From the NCBI RefSeq assembly GCF_011682235.2, contig NZ_CP076718.1:275826-339825 (forward strand): a stretch of DNA of 64,000 bases, in the 5' to 3' direction. The stretch comes from Rhodocaloribacter litoris (lineage in GTDB: Bacteria > Bacteroidota > Rhodothermia > Rhodothermales > ISCAR-4553). Below, in pieces: positions 27,950 to 42,910 of the stretch. A program made the position numbers and the translations under genes. Numbering within the stretch: the first letter of the stretch is position 1; the number at the start of each line of letters is the position of its first letter. The notes under the pieces were generated by a model, which was not told the DNA's origin, searched no databases, and saw nothing but the letters and a program-made list of their open reading frames with translations.

Positions 27950-28608
27950 CGGGCTGCACTCCACCGGTTCGACCACCGCTCGGGGTCCTGTCGCCAGGCT
28001 TCCAGCACCGCGACCGCCTCCGGGGCCAGCGCTCCCCGCGCCCGCGCCGTCGCCAGGAGCGTGTCGAAGTCGGTCAGCGTGAAGAGCGGCACCCCGGCCG
28101 CGGCGAAGGCGGCCTCGGCGGCCGGAAGACGATAGGAAAAGATGGCCAGCACGGCCAGCACGTCGGCCCCCACGGCCTGCAGGGCCTCGACCACCGCCAC
28201 GGACGACCCGCCCGTCGAGACGAGGTCTTCGACGACCACGACGCGCTGCCCTGCCTCGATGCGTCCCTCCACCTGGTTGCCCCGCCCGTGTGCCTTGGGT
28301 TTGGCGCGGGCATAGGCCATCGGCAGATCGAGCCGCTCGGCGAGCCAGGCGGCGTGCGGGATGCCCGCCGTGGCCGTGCCGACGACGGCTTCCGGCGCCA
28401 GCCCCTGCGCCTGCAGCAACGTGTGGAACCCCTCGGCGATCCGCCGGCGCACCGGCGGGTAGGCCAGTGTCAGGCGGTTGTCGCAGTAGACGGGAGCCCG
28501 CAGCCCCGAGGCCCAGGTGAACGGGCGCTCCGGTGCCAGCACCACCGCCCCGATCTCGAGCAAGTCGCCCGCAATGCGGCGGGCCCATTCCGTCAGGGTA
28601 TTCGTCAT
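27946..28608 (-). CDS. pyrE: Orotate phosphoribosyltransferase
   Basis: A 220-residue enzyme of pyrimidine synthesis that joins orotate to PRPP to make orotidine 5'-monophosphate. The N-terminal FTWASGLRAPVYCDNR binds orotate. A lysine-bearing YARAKPKAHGRGN loop follows, and the PRPP-binding signature is VVVVEDLVSTGGSS (about residues 122-135). Length is normal (~210-220). It is followed by cinA with an ATGA overlap and preceded by pgsA on the same strand, whose stop is 46 bp upstream. A pgsA-pyrE-cinA transcript is plausible. Confidence 0.95.
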   Translation of the reverse strand: MTNTLTEWARRIAGDLLEIGAVVLAPERPFTWASGLRAPVYCDNRLTLAYPPVRRRIAEGFHTLLQAQGLAPEAVVGTATAGIPHAAWLAERLDLPMAYARAKPKAHGRGNQVEGRIEAGQRVVVVEDLVSTGGSSVAVVEALQAVGADVLAVLAIFSYRLPAAEAAFAAAGVPLFTLTDFDTLLATARARGALAPEAVAVLEAWRQDPERWSNRWSAAR

Positions 28609-28654
28609 GAAAAACCGGGTTTGAAATCGAGCGGAACGCCTGCCCGGCCGGCGT

Positions 28655-29242
28655 TCACCCCGGGCCGGCCGGCGGCGCGGTCGTCATCTGGCGCAGATAG
28701 GGCAGGCCGGTCAGCACCGTGACCAGCACCACCAGCAGAAAAAGCCAGAAGGGCACGGGGGTCTGCAGGATGTCCCGTCCCAGGGCCCCGGGGCTCCCCC
28801 CCACCTTGGCCAGGACCAGCACGGAAAGCATGGCGATGATGAAGACGAGCTGAGCCGTCGTCTTCGCCTTGGCCACACGCAGCGTGCGCAGGGAACGCCC
28901 GTGGGCTTCGGCCCACGACCGCAGGCCGGTGACGAACAGGTCGCGGGCGGCGATGAGGGCCACCCCCCACCAGGGTACGACCTTCGGCACCAGCAGGGCC
29001 AGCCCAGCGAACGTGCCAAGCACGAGCACCTTGTCGGCCACCGGGTCGAGGAACTGCCCGAAACGCGAGCGCACCGCATACCGCCGGGCCAGCTTGCCGT
29101 CCAGGTAGTCCGAGACGGAAGCCAGAACGAAAAGGACGAGGGCCCACACCTGCCCCCACAGGGTGTTCGTCATCAACAGCACCAGCAGGACGGGCGTGAT
29201 GAGAATCCGAATGATCGTGAGCGTGTTCGGAACGTACTTCAT
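28655..29242 (-). CDS. pgsA: CDP-diacylglycerol-glycerol-3-phosphate 3-phosphatidyltransferase
   Basis: A 195-residue inner-membrane enzyme that makes phosphatidylglycerophosphate, the committed step to phosphatidylglycerol. The CDP-alcohol phosphotransferase signature D-x2-D-G-x2-A-R-x8-G-x3-D-x3-D is complete in [12 protein letters not shown] and [11 protein letters not shown] (about residues 45-70). The N-terminus [14 protein letters not shown] is typical of the family and fixes the ATG at 29242. Four or five further hydrophobic helices are visible. A perfect 8-bp inverted repeat lies 19-43 bp upstream of the start codon. dnaK is divergent across a 323-bp gap. Confidence 0.95.
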   Translation of the reverse strand: MKYVPNTLTIIRILITPVLLVLLMTNTLWGQVWALVLFVLASVSDYLDGKLARRYAVRSRFGQFLDPVADKVLVLGTFAGLALLVPKVVPWWGVALIAARDLFVTGLRSWAEAHGRSLRTLRVAKAKTTAQLVFIIAMLSVLVLAKVGGSPGALGRDILQTPVPFWLFLLVVLVTVLTGLPYLRQMTTAPPAGPG

Positions 29243-29565
29243 CGCAGGCAAGGGCTCTCCCGGAGCAAATATATGAATTGCTCCGATGCCGGTGTTCGAA
29301 GATCCGCTGCGTTTCGACGGGGTGCCGGCCCGGCAGCCTGCAATCTTTGCAGAGCCGTGCCGCCGCCTGCGTCGTTCTGACGGAAAGGCGGTCGCCGGTG
29401 CGGTCCCCGGCCGGGATGCGCTGTCATTGTGACCGGCCGCCCGGAACCGGCACTGTTCTTGAGCAAACACCGGAGCGTCACGCGGGCGACCCTTCCTTCA
29501 GGAGGTTTCGACCCGGCATGTGCGCGCGAGTTGACCACGAACGCAACGACCAACGACACAGACAT
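29243..29565. promoter_or_regulatory. Divergent pgsA/dnaK intergenic region with an operator-like inverted repeat
   Basis: No gene is seen. The clearest signal is CGGAGCAA (29261-29268), a 9-nt A+T-rich spacer, and TTGCTCCG (29278-29285), a perfect 8-bp inverted repeat close to pgsA. It has the 9-nt spacing of a CIRCE element but not its sequence. Nearer dnaK, an AGGAGG run near 29500 has no close start codon, and the actual dnaK start (29566) has no good Shine-Dalgarno. Confidence 0.45.
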
Positions 29566-31480
<1,915 letters not shown>

Positions 31481-31485
<5 letters not shown>

Positions 31486-31558
31486 GCCGGGCGCGGCTTA
31501 ACCTTTCCACATAGATTTGACCCCGACCGCCCTGCCGCGGTCGGGGTTTCTTTTTTTC
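31481..31558 (+). terminator. Tandem hairpins terminating dnaK
   Basis: The first hairpin, GTTAAGCC (31481-31488) and GGCTTAAC (31495-31502), spans the stop codon and has a 6-nt loop. The second, CCCCGACCG (31521-31529) and CGGTCGGGG (31538-31546), is followed by a T-rich run to 31558 and is a classic Rho-independent terminator. Confidence 0.88.
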
Positions 31559-31700
31559 CGGCCTTCCGCCCCGTGTAGGATCCATGAAATGAACCGGGTG
31601 GACCGTCCCGATCCGGCCCGGGGTGGAACCCCCGCCCGCCTTGCTGCTTCAAAACGCCGGTCACCTGCCTTCACCCTTTTCGCCGATCCCCCTGCTTGCC

Positions 31701-34130
31701 ATGGCCGGTACGATAGGTCACCTGTTGATCCTGACGGCGCTCGTTGCCTGTGCCCTTGCCGGGCTCGCCTTCCTGCAGGCCAACCGCTCCGCCGGCAGCC
31801 CGACCGAATGGCAACGCATCGGGCGGGGCGCCTGGATGGTGATGCTCCTCGCGGTGACGGCCGCGTTCGGGCTGCTGATCTACCTGAACGTCACCCACCA
31901 GTTCCAGTACGCCTACGTGCACCAGCACACCTCGCGGGGGCTGCCGTTGAAATACCTGGTCTCGGCTTCGTGGGCCGGCCAGGAAGGGTCTTTCCTGCTC
32001 TGGATCGTCCTGAACGCCCTGGTCGGAGCCGCCCTGATCCGGTGGGCGGACCGGGACTACGAAGCCCCGGTGATGACGGTCGTTGCGTTCTGCCAGGTCT
32101 TCCTGATCTCGATGATCGCCGGGCTCAGGATCGGCGCCGTCTCGATCGGCTCCTCTCCCTTCCTCACGCTGGCCGAAAAGTTCCCCGATGCGCCGATGCT
32201 CCAGGCGGGCCTCGTCCCCAGCGACGGGCAGGGGCTGAACGACCTCCTGCAAAACTACTGGATGGCGATCCATCCCCCGACGCTCTTCGTCGGCTTCGCC
32301 TCGATGATCGTCCCGTTTGCCTTCGCGGTGGCCGCGCTGTGGAAGCGGCGCTACACCGAGTGGGTCCGCCCGGCCCTGCCCTGGACCCTTTTCGCCGTGA
32401 TGGCGCTCGGGGTCGGCATCGCGATGGGGGGCTACTGGGCCTATGAGACGCTCTCCTTCGGCGGCTACTGGGCCTGGGATCCGGTCGAGAACTCGTCGCT
32501 GGTACCGTGGCTCATCGGCGTGGCCGCCGTGCACACGATGATCATCCAGAAGAAAAGCGGGATCAGCCAGAAGGCATCGCTCTTCCTGAGCATCCTCGCC
32601 TACATGCTCGTCATCTACTCGACCTTCCTGACGCGGAGCGGCATCCTGGGCGACATCTCGGTCCATTCGTTCGTCGACCTGGGGCTCTACAACCAGCTCC
32701 TGCTCTGGATTCTGGCGATGGGGGTGGTCGGCTTCGGCCTGCTCGCCTACCGCTACCGGGAGCTGCCCCGCCCCCGGCAGGAGCCGGCCCTGCTCTCGCG
32801 CGAGTTCATGATCTTCTGCGGGGCGATGCTGCTCTGTGCGGTGGGTGCCGTCGTGCTCCTGGGCACGAGCACCCCCATCATCGGCCGCCTCTTCCGGGAC
32901 AACCCGTCGACCGTGCCGCTGGCGTTCTACAACAAATGGACGCTGCCGCTCTCGATCCTGTTCGTGTTCCTGGCCGGGCTCGGGCAGCTTTTCTGGTGGC
33001 ACAAGATGAGCGTGGAAAACGTCAACCGGGTGCTGCTGAAGCCGGTCGTGCTGTCGGTGGTGAGCACCGTCGCCGTGCTCGTGTTCACGCCGTTCGTGGA
33101 GCGGACGGCCGTCGAGGCCCCGGCGCCGGGAGGCGCCATGACCCAGGCCGGCCTCACGGGTTCGCTCGGCACGTTCTGGGCCAGCTACGGCACGGGGCTG
33201 TTGCTGTTGCTCCTTGTCTTTGTGGCCTTCTTTGCCCTCTACGGCAACGGGCTGGTGCTCTGGCGCATCGCGCGGGGCAACCCGCGCCTGGCCGGCGGCG
33301 CCTTCGCCCACGTCGGCCTGGCCGTCATGGTGCTTGGCATCGTGGCCTCCAGCGGGTTCAGCCGGGGCCTGGGCGTCGACCCGAACGGCATGGGACGCAA
33401 GAACTTCGTCGTCGAGCACGGGCAGACTGTGGCCGTCGACGGCTACCGCTTCACCTACCGGGGCACCGAGACGAACGCCGAGGGCCGCCCGGCCTACGTG
33501 CTCGACGTGGTGGACCCGCAGGGCCGGCGCTTCACCGTCCGGCCGGTGGTCTACAAGAGCAACAAGGAACAGTGGATCCAGCATCCGGACGTCCGCCTGG
33601 GAGCGTGGCAGGACCTGTTCGTGGCCGTCTCGCCGAGCCTCATGTTCGAGACGCAGCAGGCCCCGAACACGCTGACCCTCTCCCGCGGCGAAACGGCCCG
33701 CCTGGATGACGGCCGCCTCACCCTCCGCTTCGTCGACTTCGACCTGAACGCCGGACGGGCCTACCTGAACGATACGACGGCCATCGCCGTAGGGGCCACG
33801 CTCGAGATCACCGAGGCGGACGGCCGGATCCACACCCTCACGCCCGTCTACCTGGTTGCCCGGGACGGCGCCGTACGCCTGGTGCCCGCCCGCCTCGACG
33901 ACGGGCGGCTGGAGGTCGCCTTCACCGGGATGGACGTGAGCACCGAGGCGATCACCCTCGCCGTCGAGGGAGCCACCGTCGCCCCCGAAGACTGGCTGGT
34001 GGTACAGGCCTACGAGAAGCCGTTCATCAACCTGGTATGGATGGGTATCCTCCTGCTCACCTTCGGCTTCGGCCTGTCTGCATACCGGCGGGCACAGGAC
34101 CATCGCGCCCGCCGCCGGGAAACCGCCTAG
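31701..34130 (+). CDS. ccmF: Cytochrome c maturation protein CcmF (haem lyase component)
   Basis: An 809-residue integral membrane protein of system I cytochrome c biogenesis, which attaches haem to apocytochromes on the outer face of the inner membrane. About 14-15 hydrophobic helices are present. The tryptophan-rich WWD motif is GGYWAWDPVENSSLVPWL (about residues 254-271), preceded by WAGQEGSFLLWIV, with a later FLTRSGILGDISVHSF. The large C-terminal periplasmic domain (about 560-780) is beta-rich. The conserved MAGTIGHLLIL start is chosen at 31701; a GTG at 31623 would add 26 unconserved residues. No other ccm gene is seen next to it. It lies 216 bp downstream of dnaK, beyond the terminator. 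Confidence 0.94.
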   Translation: MAGTIGHLLILTALVACALAGLAFLQANRSAGSPTEWQRIGRGAWMVMLLAVTAAFGLLIYLNVTHQFQYAYVHQHTSRGLPLKYLVSASWAGQEGSFLLWIVLNALVGAALIRWADRDYEAPVMTVVAFCQVFLISMIAGLRIGAVSIGSSPFLTLAEKFPDAPMLQAGLVPSDGQGLNDLLQNYWMAIHPPTLFVGFASMIVPFAFAVAALWKRRYTEWVRPALPWTLFAVMALGVGIAMGGYWAYETLSFGGYWAWDPVENSSLVPWLIGVAAVHTMIIQKKSGISQKASLFLSILAYMLVIYSTFLTRSGILGDISVHSFVDLGLYNQLLLWILAMGVVGFGLLAYRYRELPRPRQEPALLSREFMIFCGAMLLCAVGAVVLLGTSTPIIGRLFRDNPSTVPLAFYNKWTLPLSILFVFLAGLGQLFWWHKMSVENVNRVLLKPVVLSVVSTVAVLVFTPFVERTAVEAPAPGGAMTQAGLTGSLGTFWASYGTGLLLLLLVFVAFFALYGNGLVLWRIARGNPRLAGGAFAHVGLAVMVLGIVASSGFSRGLGVDPNGMGRKNFVVEHGQTVAVDGYRFTYRGTETNAEGRPAYVLDVVDPQGRRFTVRPVVYKSNKEQWIQHPDVRLGAWQDLFVAVSPSLMFETQQAPNTLTLSRGETARLDDGRLTLRFVDFDLNAGRAYLNDTTAIAVGATLEITEADGRIHTLTPVYLVARDGAVRLVPARLDDGRLEVAFTGMDVSTEAITLAVEGATVAPEDWLVVQAYEKPFINLVWMGILLLTFGFGLSAYRRAQDHRARRRETA

Positions 34131-34360
34131 CGCACCTCCTACGGCGGCTTTTTCTTCCGGCTGCGGGTATTTTCTGCCCCGCAGCGAAGCCCGGCAACCG
34201 GCACCCCGCCCCGAAACGGGACGCGCTCCGTGTCCGGAATCGGTTTTTTCAGGCGTTCGGGGGCCGCCCGATGCACCATTGGCCCGCCGCTTGCTTCACC
34301 GAGCCTGATTCGACCCGAACACCCCTGTGACTGGGCCGTCTCCGGCCAACGTGTTCACCC

Positions 34361-38378
<4,018 letters not shown>

Positions 38379-38404
<26 letters not shown>

Positions 38405-38852
38405 GCGCGACGTCTTCCTCCGGAACGGTATCCCCGTCCGGTGCGTCCCCTGCGGATGCCGGAGGCGCCCCCTCGCCGGCCTGCCGCCGGCGCCGGATCT
38501 CTTCCCGCCAGGCCCGGTCAAGGTAGGCATAGTCCCGCGCCCGCAACGCTTCGTCGCCGAACGGCACACAGTGAAAGCCGAAGCGTACGGGGGAGAGGTT
38601 GGCCCGGGGCGCACTGCTCAGATCGAGCAGGCCGGCCCGGACGAGCCCCCGGCGAAACTCGCCGTGCAACTGCCCGAGCACACAGCACGACCCGTCGGCC
38701 AGGGCCAGCGTGTCCGGTTCCAGGCGACGGTACCAGCCGGGATCGACGGCGTCCAGGTAGGCGGCTCCCCGGGCAGCCCGCTCCCGCGCCGCCGCCGGCG
38801 TCACCCGCCGCACCAGCCGCCGCTCCCGCCAGTTTCGAAGACGATCGATCAT
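38379..38852 (-). CDS. Small conserved protein of unknown function
   Basis: A 157-residue protein. It carries motifs I associate, from memory, with a family of uncharacterised bacterial and phage proteins: RGAAYLDAVDPGWYRRL, then CCVLGQLHGEFRRGL, a VRFGFHCV strand and YAYLDRAWREEI. The last ~35 residues are Pro/Asp/Glu-rich and probably disordered. No enzymatic motif is visible. Its ATG (38850-38852) directly abuts the ATG of the divergent ABC substrate-binding gene (38853), so any promoter must lie inside that gene. Its stop overlaps the end of the histidine kinase gene. Coding status is supported by the family match; function is unknown. Confidence 0.65.
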
Positions 38853-40160
38853 ATGCCTGTTCCCTCGACCAGCCCGACCGGCCATCCGCCGGACCAAGAC
38901 CTCCCTGCCTACAACGAGCCACCGCGCCCGAAGTTGCCCTTTTCCGCCGGCTGCTCCCGGATCCCGTTCGTCCTGCTGGTCGTCTTCCTGGCCGGGTGCG
39001 GGCGTGCCCCCGCCCCCGAGCCCGACCTGGCCCGTGCGTCGTGGGAGGAGATCGAGCGCCTGGCCCGCGGGCAAACGGTCGACCTGCTCATGTGGACGGG
39101 CGACCCGTACATCAACGCCTACATGCGCACCTACGTGATCCCCACGCTCCGGGAGCGCCATGGCATCACGCTCAACATCGTCCCGGGGCAGGGCAACCAG
39201 ATCGTCTCGATGCTCATGACGGAGCGCGAGGCGGGCAAAACCGAGAGTGCGTTCGACATGATGTGGATCAACGGCGAGACGTTCTACCAGCTCCGCCAGA
39301 TCGACGCGCTCTACGGCCCCTTCACCGAGCGGCTCCCGAACGCCCGCTACATCGACTTCGACGATCCATTCATCGGCATCGACTTCCAGCAACCGGTCGA
39401 CGGCTACGAGATGCCGTGGGGCAACGTGCAGTGGATCCTCATCTACGACAGCGCCCGCGTGAGCGACCCGCCCCGCACGCCGGAGGCGCTGGCCGCCTGG
39501 GTGAAGGCCCACCCCGGCCGCTTCACCTTCGATACCTCCTTCACCGGCATGACCTTCCTGAAAACCCTCCTCATCCACTTCGCCGGCGGCCCCGGCCGCC
39601 TCTCCGGCCCCTTCGACCCCGAAACGTACGCCCGCCACGCACCCCGCCTCTGGCGCTTTCTCAACGAGATCAAACCTTATCTCTGGAAACGCGGTGAAAC
39701 GTTCCCCGCCAGCGTCACCCAGCTCCACCAGCTCTTCGCCGCCGGGGAGATCGACTTCACGATGAGTAACAACGACGGCGAAGTGGATAACAAAGTGCTC
39801 CAGGGGCTTTTCCCGGAGACGGCACGTGCCTACGTGCTCGACGGCGGCACCATCCGGAACACGCACTACCTGGGCATCGTGAAGACGGCTCCGCACAAGG
39901 CCGGCGCCCTCGTGGTGTGCAACTTCCTGATCTCGCCCGAGGCCCAGCTCAAAAAGCTCGACCCGCAGGTCTGGGGCGACGGCACGGTCCTCGACCTCGA
40001 CCGGCTGCCTCCCGCCTGGCAGGAGCGCTTCCGCAACGTCTCCGGACGCCGCTTCGCCCCCGACCGGGCCGCGATCCGGGACCGGGCCCTCCAGGAACCG
40101 GATGCCACCTACATGATCCGCCTCTATGACGACTTCCGCCGCGAGGTCATCGGGCGCTGA
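38853..40160 (+). CDS. ABC transporter substrate-binding lipoprotein (YnjB-like)
   Basis: A 435-residue periplasmic binding protein of the YnjB type, the first gene of a YnjBCD-like importer. The mature body has LMWTGDPYINAYMRTYVIP near its N-terminus, FDMMWINGETFYQL, MPWGNVQWILIYDS and FTMSNNDGEVDNK, consistent with a type 2 binding-protein fold. A lipoprotein signal (FVLLVVFLAGC) is visible, but from ATG 38853 it is preceded by ~38 hydrophilic residues. A TTG at 38934 would give a normal-length signal and may be the true start. The E. coli YnjBCD substrate is uncertain. Two permease genes and an ATPase gene follow on the same strand. Confidence 0.85.
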   Translation: MPVPSTSPTGHPPDQDLPAYNEPPRPKLPFSAGCSRIPFVLLVVFLAGCGRAPAPEPDLARASWEEIERLARGQTVDLLMWTGDPYINAYMRTYVIPTLRERHGITLNIVPGQGNQIVSMLMTEREAGKTESAFDMMWINGETFYQLRQIDALYGPFTERLPNARYIDFDDPFIGIDFQQPVDGYEMPWGNVQWILIYDSARVSDPPRTPEALAAWVKAHPGRFTFDTSFTGMTFLKTLLIHFAGGPGRLSGPFDPETYARHAPRLWRFLNEIKPYLWKRGETFPASVTQLHQLFAAGEIDFTMSNNDGEVDNKVLQGLFPETARAYVLDGGTIRNTHYLGIVKTAPHKAGALVVCNFLISPEAQLKKLDPQVWGDGTVLDLDRLPPAWQERFRNVSGRRFAPDRAAIRDRALQEPDATYMIRLYDDFRREVIGR

Positions 40161-40213
40161 ACGCCTCGCAGGCCGGAAACGGTTTTCGAAACGCAACCCG
40201 CTCCAAACAACCC

Positions 40214-41092
40214 TTGTTTCGCACGGGCCACAACGACCGTCCGGGCGCGCTGGGACTGGCGCTCTTCATCCTGATCGCGCTGCTGCCGATCGGGTTCAGC
40301 CTGGGGTATGCCTTCGCCTACAGCGTGGGGCTGACGGGGCTGCTGAGCGAGGGACCGACGGGCCGTCACTGGGCGCAACTGCTCCGGGAGGGCGAGATCT
40401 GGGCGTCGTTCGGGCTGAGCCTGTACGTGGCCGCCGCCACCGTCGTGCTGGGTGTCAGCGGAGCGCTCCTGCTGGTGCTGTACCTGCGTCGCCCGCTGCG
40501 CCGGGGGGTGCTGGCCTACCTGATCTACCTGCCGCTGGCCCTCCCCGCCACGGTGACGGCCTTCCTCACCTACCAAGTCCTTTCCAGCACCGGCTACCTG
40601 GCCCGCTGGCTCCTCGCCCTCGGCCTGCTCGAGGAGGCGTCGCAGCTGCCGGGGCTGGTCAACGATGCCGGCGGGGTGGGCATCATCGCGGCGCACGTGG
40701 GCATGGCCGTGCCGTTCTTCACCCTGCTTTTCCTCCACCTGTACGACAGCGAAAAGCTGGACGCCCTGACGGACCTGGCCCGGACCCTCGGCGCGGGCCG
40801 GCGTGCCTGCCTTTACCGGGTCACGGTGCCGATCCTGCTCGCACGCGCCCGCCCGAACATCGTCCTGCTCTTCATCTTCGTCCTCGGCTCCTACGAGATC
40901 CCGCTCCTGCTGGGCCGCCAGGCACCGCAGATGGTGTCCGTGCTGGCGATGCGCAAGTATGCCCTGTTCGACCTCACGGAAAAGCCCGAGGCGTTCATCA
41001 TCGCGCTGCTCTATACGGCACTCGTGCTGTTGCTCCTCATCGCGGGTATGCGTGACGGCACCGTGTTCCGGCGCGGGAGGGAGACCCCATGA
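40214..41092 (+). CDS. ABC transporter permease (YnjC-like, first half)
   Basis: A 292-residue inner-membrane permease with about six helices. The cytoplasmic EAA-type loop that contacts the ATPase is LARTLGAGRRACLYRVTVPILLA (about residues 190-212). No suitable ATG precedes the first helix, so the start is taken as TTG at 40214. It follows the binding-protein gene by 53 bp, and its stop overlaps the next permease gene (ATGA), indicating coupling. E. coli YnjC is a single fused permease; here the two halves are separate genes. Confidence 0.88.
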   Translation: MFRTGHNDRPGALGLALFILIALLPIGFSLGYAFAYSVGLTGLLSEGPTGRHWAQLLREGEIWASFGLSLYVAAATVVLGVSGALLLVLYLRRPLRRGVLAYLIYLPLALPATVTAFLTYQVLSSTGYLARWLLALGLLEEASQLPGLVNDAGGVGIIAAHVGMAVPFFTLLFLHLYDSEKLDALTDLARTLGAGRRACLYRVTVPILLARARPNIVLLFIFVLGSYEIPLLLGRQAPQMVSVLAMRKYALFDLTEKPEAFIIALLYTALVLLLLIAGMRDGTVFRRGRETP

Positions 41093-41898
41093 GCACCGCC
41101 ACGCTGGAGCCCCGGACGAAGACGGCCCCGCTGCGCCGGCTGGCCGCGCTCGCGGTGGGGGCCGCGTGCCTCTTCCCCTTCGCCTACCTCCTGCTGCTCT
41201 CGCTGGCACGGCGCTGGCCCTTCCCCGCCCTGTGGCCCGACGGGTTCCAACCCGACCGCTGGCACGACGTCCTCTCCGGCACCGGCAACCTGGCCGCCGG
41301 CTTTGCCCTCTCCGGCCTGATCTCCCTGACCGTCGCCGCCCTCTCGACGGCCGCCGGCTACGTCACCGGCAAATACATCGCCTATCATCCCCGCCGGCAA
41401 ACGCTGCTTTTTCTGGCCTACATCCCCTTCATCATGTCGCCGGTGATTCTGGGAACGTGCCTGATGTATCTTTACCTGAAAGCCGGCCTGGCCGGCAGCA
41501 CGACGGGCGTCATCCTGGCCCAGTCGATGTTTGCCTACGGCTTCGGCATCGTCTTCTTCAGTGCCTTCTGGAACCCGGAAGTCAAAGCGCTCGAAGACCT
41601 GGTCTTCACCCTCGGCGGCAGCCGCCTCGATGCCTACCGGCGGGTGCTGCTGCCCGTCTCCAGGGGCCCGCTCCTGGTCTGCTTCTTCCAGACCTTCCTG
41701 ATCTCCTGGTTCCAGTACGGCCTGACGTTGCTCATCGGGACGGGTAAGGTGCAGACGCTGCCCCTCCTGGTCTACGCTTACCTCAACGAGGCAAACGTGC
41801 ACTATGCGGCCATGGCGGCCTGCCTGCTGATCCTCCCCCCCGCCCTCCTGCTGTGGATCAACAAACGCTTCGTCTTCAACGAGATGCGGGAGTTTTAA
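41089..41898 (+). CDS. ABC transporter permease (YnjC-like, second half)
   Basis: A 269-residue inner-membrane permease with six predicted helices and an EAA-type loop in LVFTLGGSRLDAYRRVLLPV (about residues 174-193). Its ATG overlaps the stop of the preceding permease by four bases, so the two are translated together and probably form a heterodimeric channel. The ATPase gene follows after a 199-bp gap containing a 7-bp-periodic repeat tract. Confidence 0.88.
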   Translation: MSTATLEPRTKTAPLRRLAALAVGAACLFPFAYLLLLSLARRWPFPALWPDGFQPDRWHDVLSGTGNLAAGFALSGLISLTVAALSTAAGYVTGKYIAYHPRRQTLLFLAYIPFIMSPVILGTCLMYLYLKAGLAGSTTGVILAQSMFAYGFGIVFFSAFWNPEVKALEDLVFTLGGSRLDAYRRVLLPVSRGPLLVCFFQTFLISWFQYGLTLLIGTGKVQTLPLLVYAYLNEANVHYAAMAACLLILPPALLLWINKRFVFNEMREF

Positions 41899-42031
41899 CG
41901 CCGCGTCAACCGTCCCCGGCAAACCTTCCCACCTTGACCCGAAAGCCTGGCGCCCTTTTCACCCTCGAAAGCTGCCCACCGGGTCATGCGTCCAACCCGA
42001 TCGCCACGGCCCAGAAATTTTCCCCGGCCCT

Positions 42032-42066
42032 TTGCAACCTGCAACCCGAAATCCCCTAATTTCCCC
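42032..42066. repeat. Heptanucleotide-periodic tract upstream of the ABC ATPase gene
   Basis: Successive 7-mers TTGCAAC, CTGCAAC, CCGAAAT, CCCCTAA and TTTCCCC show 7-bp spacing. On the minus strand it reads GTTGCAG, GTTGCAA, resembling the tract at 59811-59838. It lies between the second permease gene and the ATPase gene of the same transporter. Confidence 0.6.
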
Positions 42067-42097
42067 CTGTGACCAGCCATCCCACACCGGCCACCGC

Positions 42098-42859
42098 ATG
42101 TTCCTCGAGGTACAGCATCTGGTGAAGACGTTCGGCCCGGAGCGGGTCCTGCGGGAGGTCAGCTTCGGCGTGGCGGCGCACGAGACGCTGAGCATCCTCG
42201 GACCGTCGGGCTGCGGCAAGACCACGCTGCTGAAGATCATTGCCGGGCTGGAGACGCCGGATGCCGGCACGATCCGGCTGGCCGGTGAAGACCTCGGCGG
42301 CGTACCGCCCCAGCGGCGCGGCATCGTCTACCTCTACCAGGAGCCCCTGCTCTTCCCCCACCTCGACGTCTTCGAGAACATCGCCTTCGGCCTGCGGCTG
42401 CGCCGGGTCGATGCGGCCATGCTCCGGCGGCGCACCGACGAGATGCTCGCCAGCCTCGAACTCTCCGCCCATGCCCGCAAAAAGCCGCACCAGCTTTCGG
42501 GCGGGCAACGGCAGCGTGTCGCCTTCGGACGGGCCATCATCGTCAACCCCCGGCTGCTCCTGCTCGATGAACCGTTCGCCAGCCTCGACGTCGACATCCG
42601 GGCCAGCATGCAGCGCCTCTTCCGCCACCTCGCGCGCCGCTACCGCATCACCTCGCTGTTCGTGACGCACGACCTGAAGGAAGCCCTGCTCGTGGGCGAC
42701 CGCATGGCAAGCCTGCGGCGAGGATGCCTGAAGACCTACCCCTCGAAAGAAGCGTTCATCGACGACCCCGAGACCGGGGTGCAGCGCGAGATCGATTTCT
42801 GGGAGACGCTCCGCAACCCGATCCCACAGCCGGGAGACGACGATGCCCGGAGCGCATAG
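42098..42859 (+). CDS. ABC transporter ATP-binding protein (YnjD-like)
   Basis: A 253-residue cytoplasmic ATPase that powers the YnjBCD-like importer. The Walker A motif is GPSGCGKTTLLKII, the Q-loop lies in YLYQEPLLFPHL, the ABC signature is QLSGGQRQRVAFGRA, the Walker B motif is LLLLDEPFASLD and the switch histidine is in FVTHDLKEAL. ATG at 42098 matches the family N-terminus. The TAG stop (42857-42859) falls inside a heptanucleotide repeat. It is separated from the permeases by 199 bp, so a separate promoter or processed transcript is possible. Confidence 0.94.
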   Translation: MFLEVQHLVKTFGPERVLREVSFGVAAHETLSILGPSGCGKTTLLKIIAGLETPDAGTIRLAGEDLGGVPPQRRGIVYLYQEPLLFPHLDVFENIAFGLRLRRVDAAMLRRRTDEMLASLELSAHARKKPHQLSGGQRQRVAFGRAIIVNPRLLLLDEPFASLDVDIRASMQRLFRHLARRYRITSLFVTHDLKEALLVGDRMASLRRGCLKTYPSKEAFIDDPETGVQREIDFWETLRNPIPQPGDDDARSA

Positions 42860-42879
42860 CGCGTGGTGCGTAGTTTCGA
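42852..42879. repeat. Short heptanucleotide tract spanning the end of the ABC ATPase gene
   Basis: Four 7-mers (GCGCATA, GCGCGTG, GTGCGTA, GTTTCGA) in register. The ATPase stop codon is inside it. The GTGCGTA unit resembles those in the large tract at 16712. Confidence 0.55.
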
Positions 42880-42910
42880 GGTCCCAGCCTGACGTATCCC
42901 CTGTGTTCGT

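Noticed and set aside
29261-29285. CIRCE (HrcA-binding) element upstream of dnaK
   Set aside because: The spacing fits, but the arms are CGGAGCAA/TTGCTCCG rather than TTAGCACTC/GAGTGCTAA, and the site is closer to pgsA than to dnaK.
29510-29565. Another heptad tract (GCAACGA, CCAACGA) before dnaK
   Set aside because: Only two clear units; too short to separate from chance.
34190-34240. Heptad tract (CCCGGCA, ACCGGCA) before the histidine kinase gene
   Set aside because: Only two matching units followed by poor periodicity.
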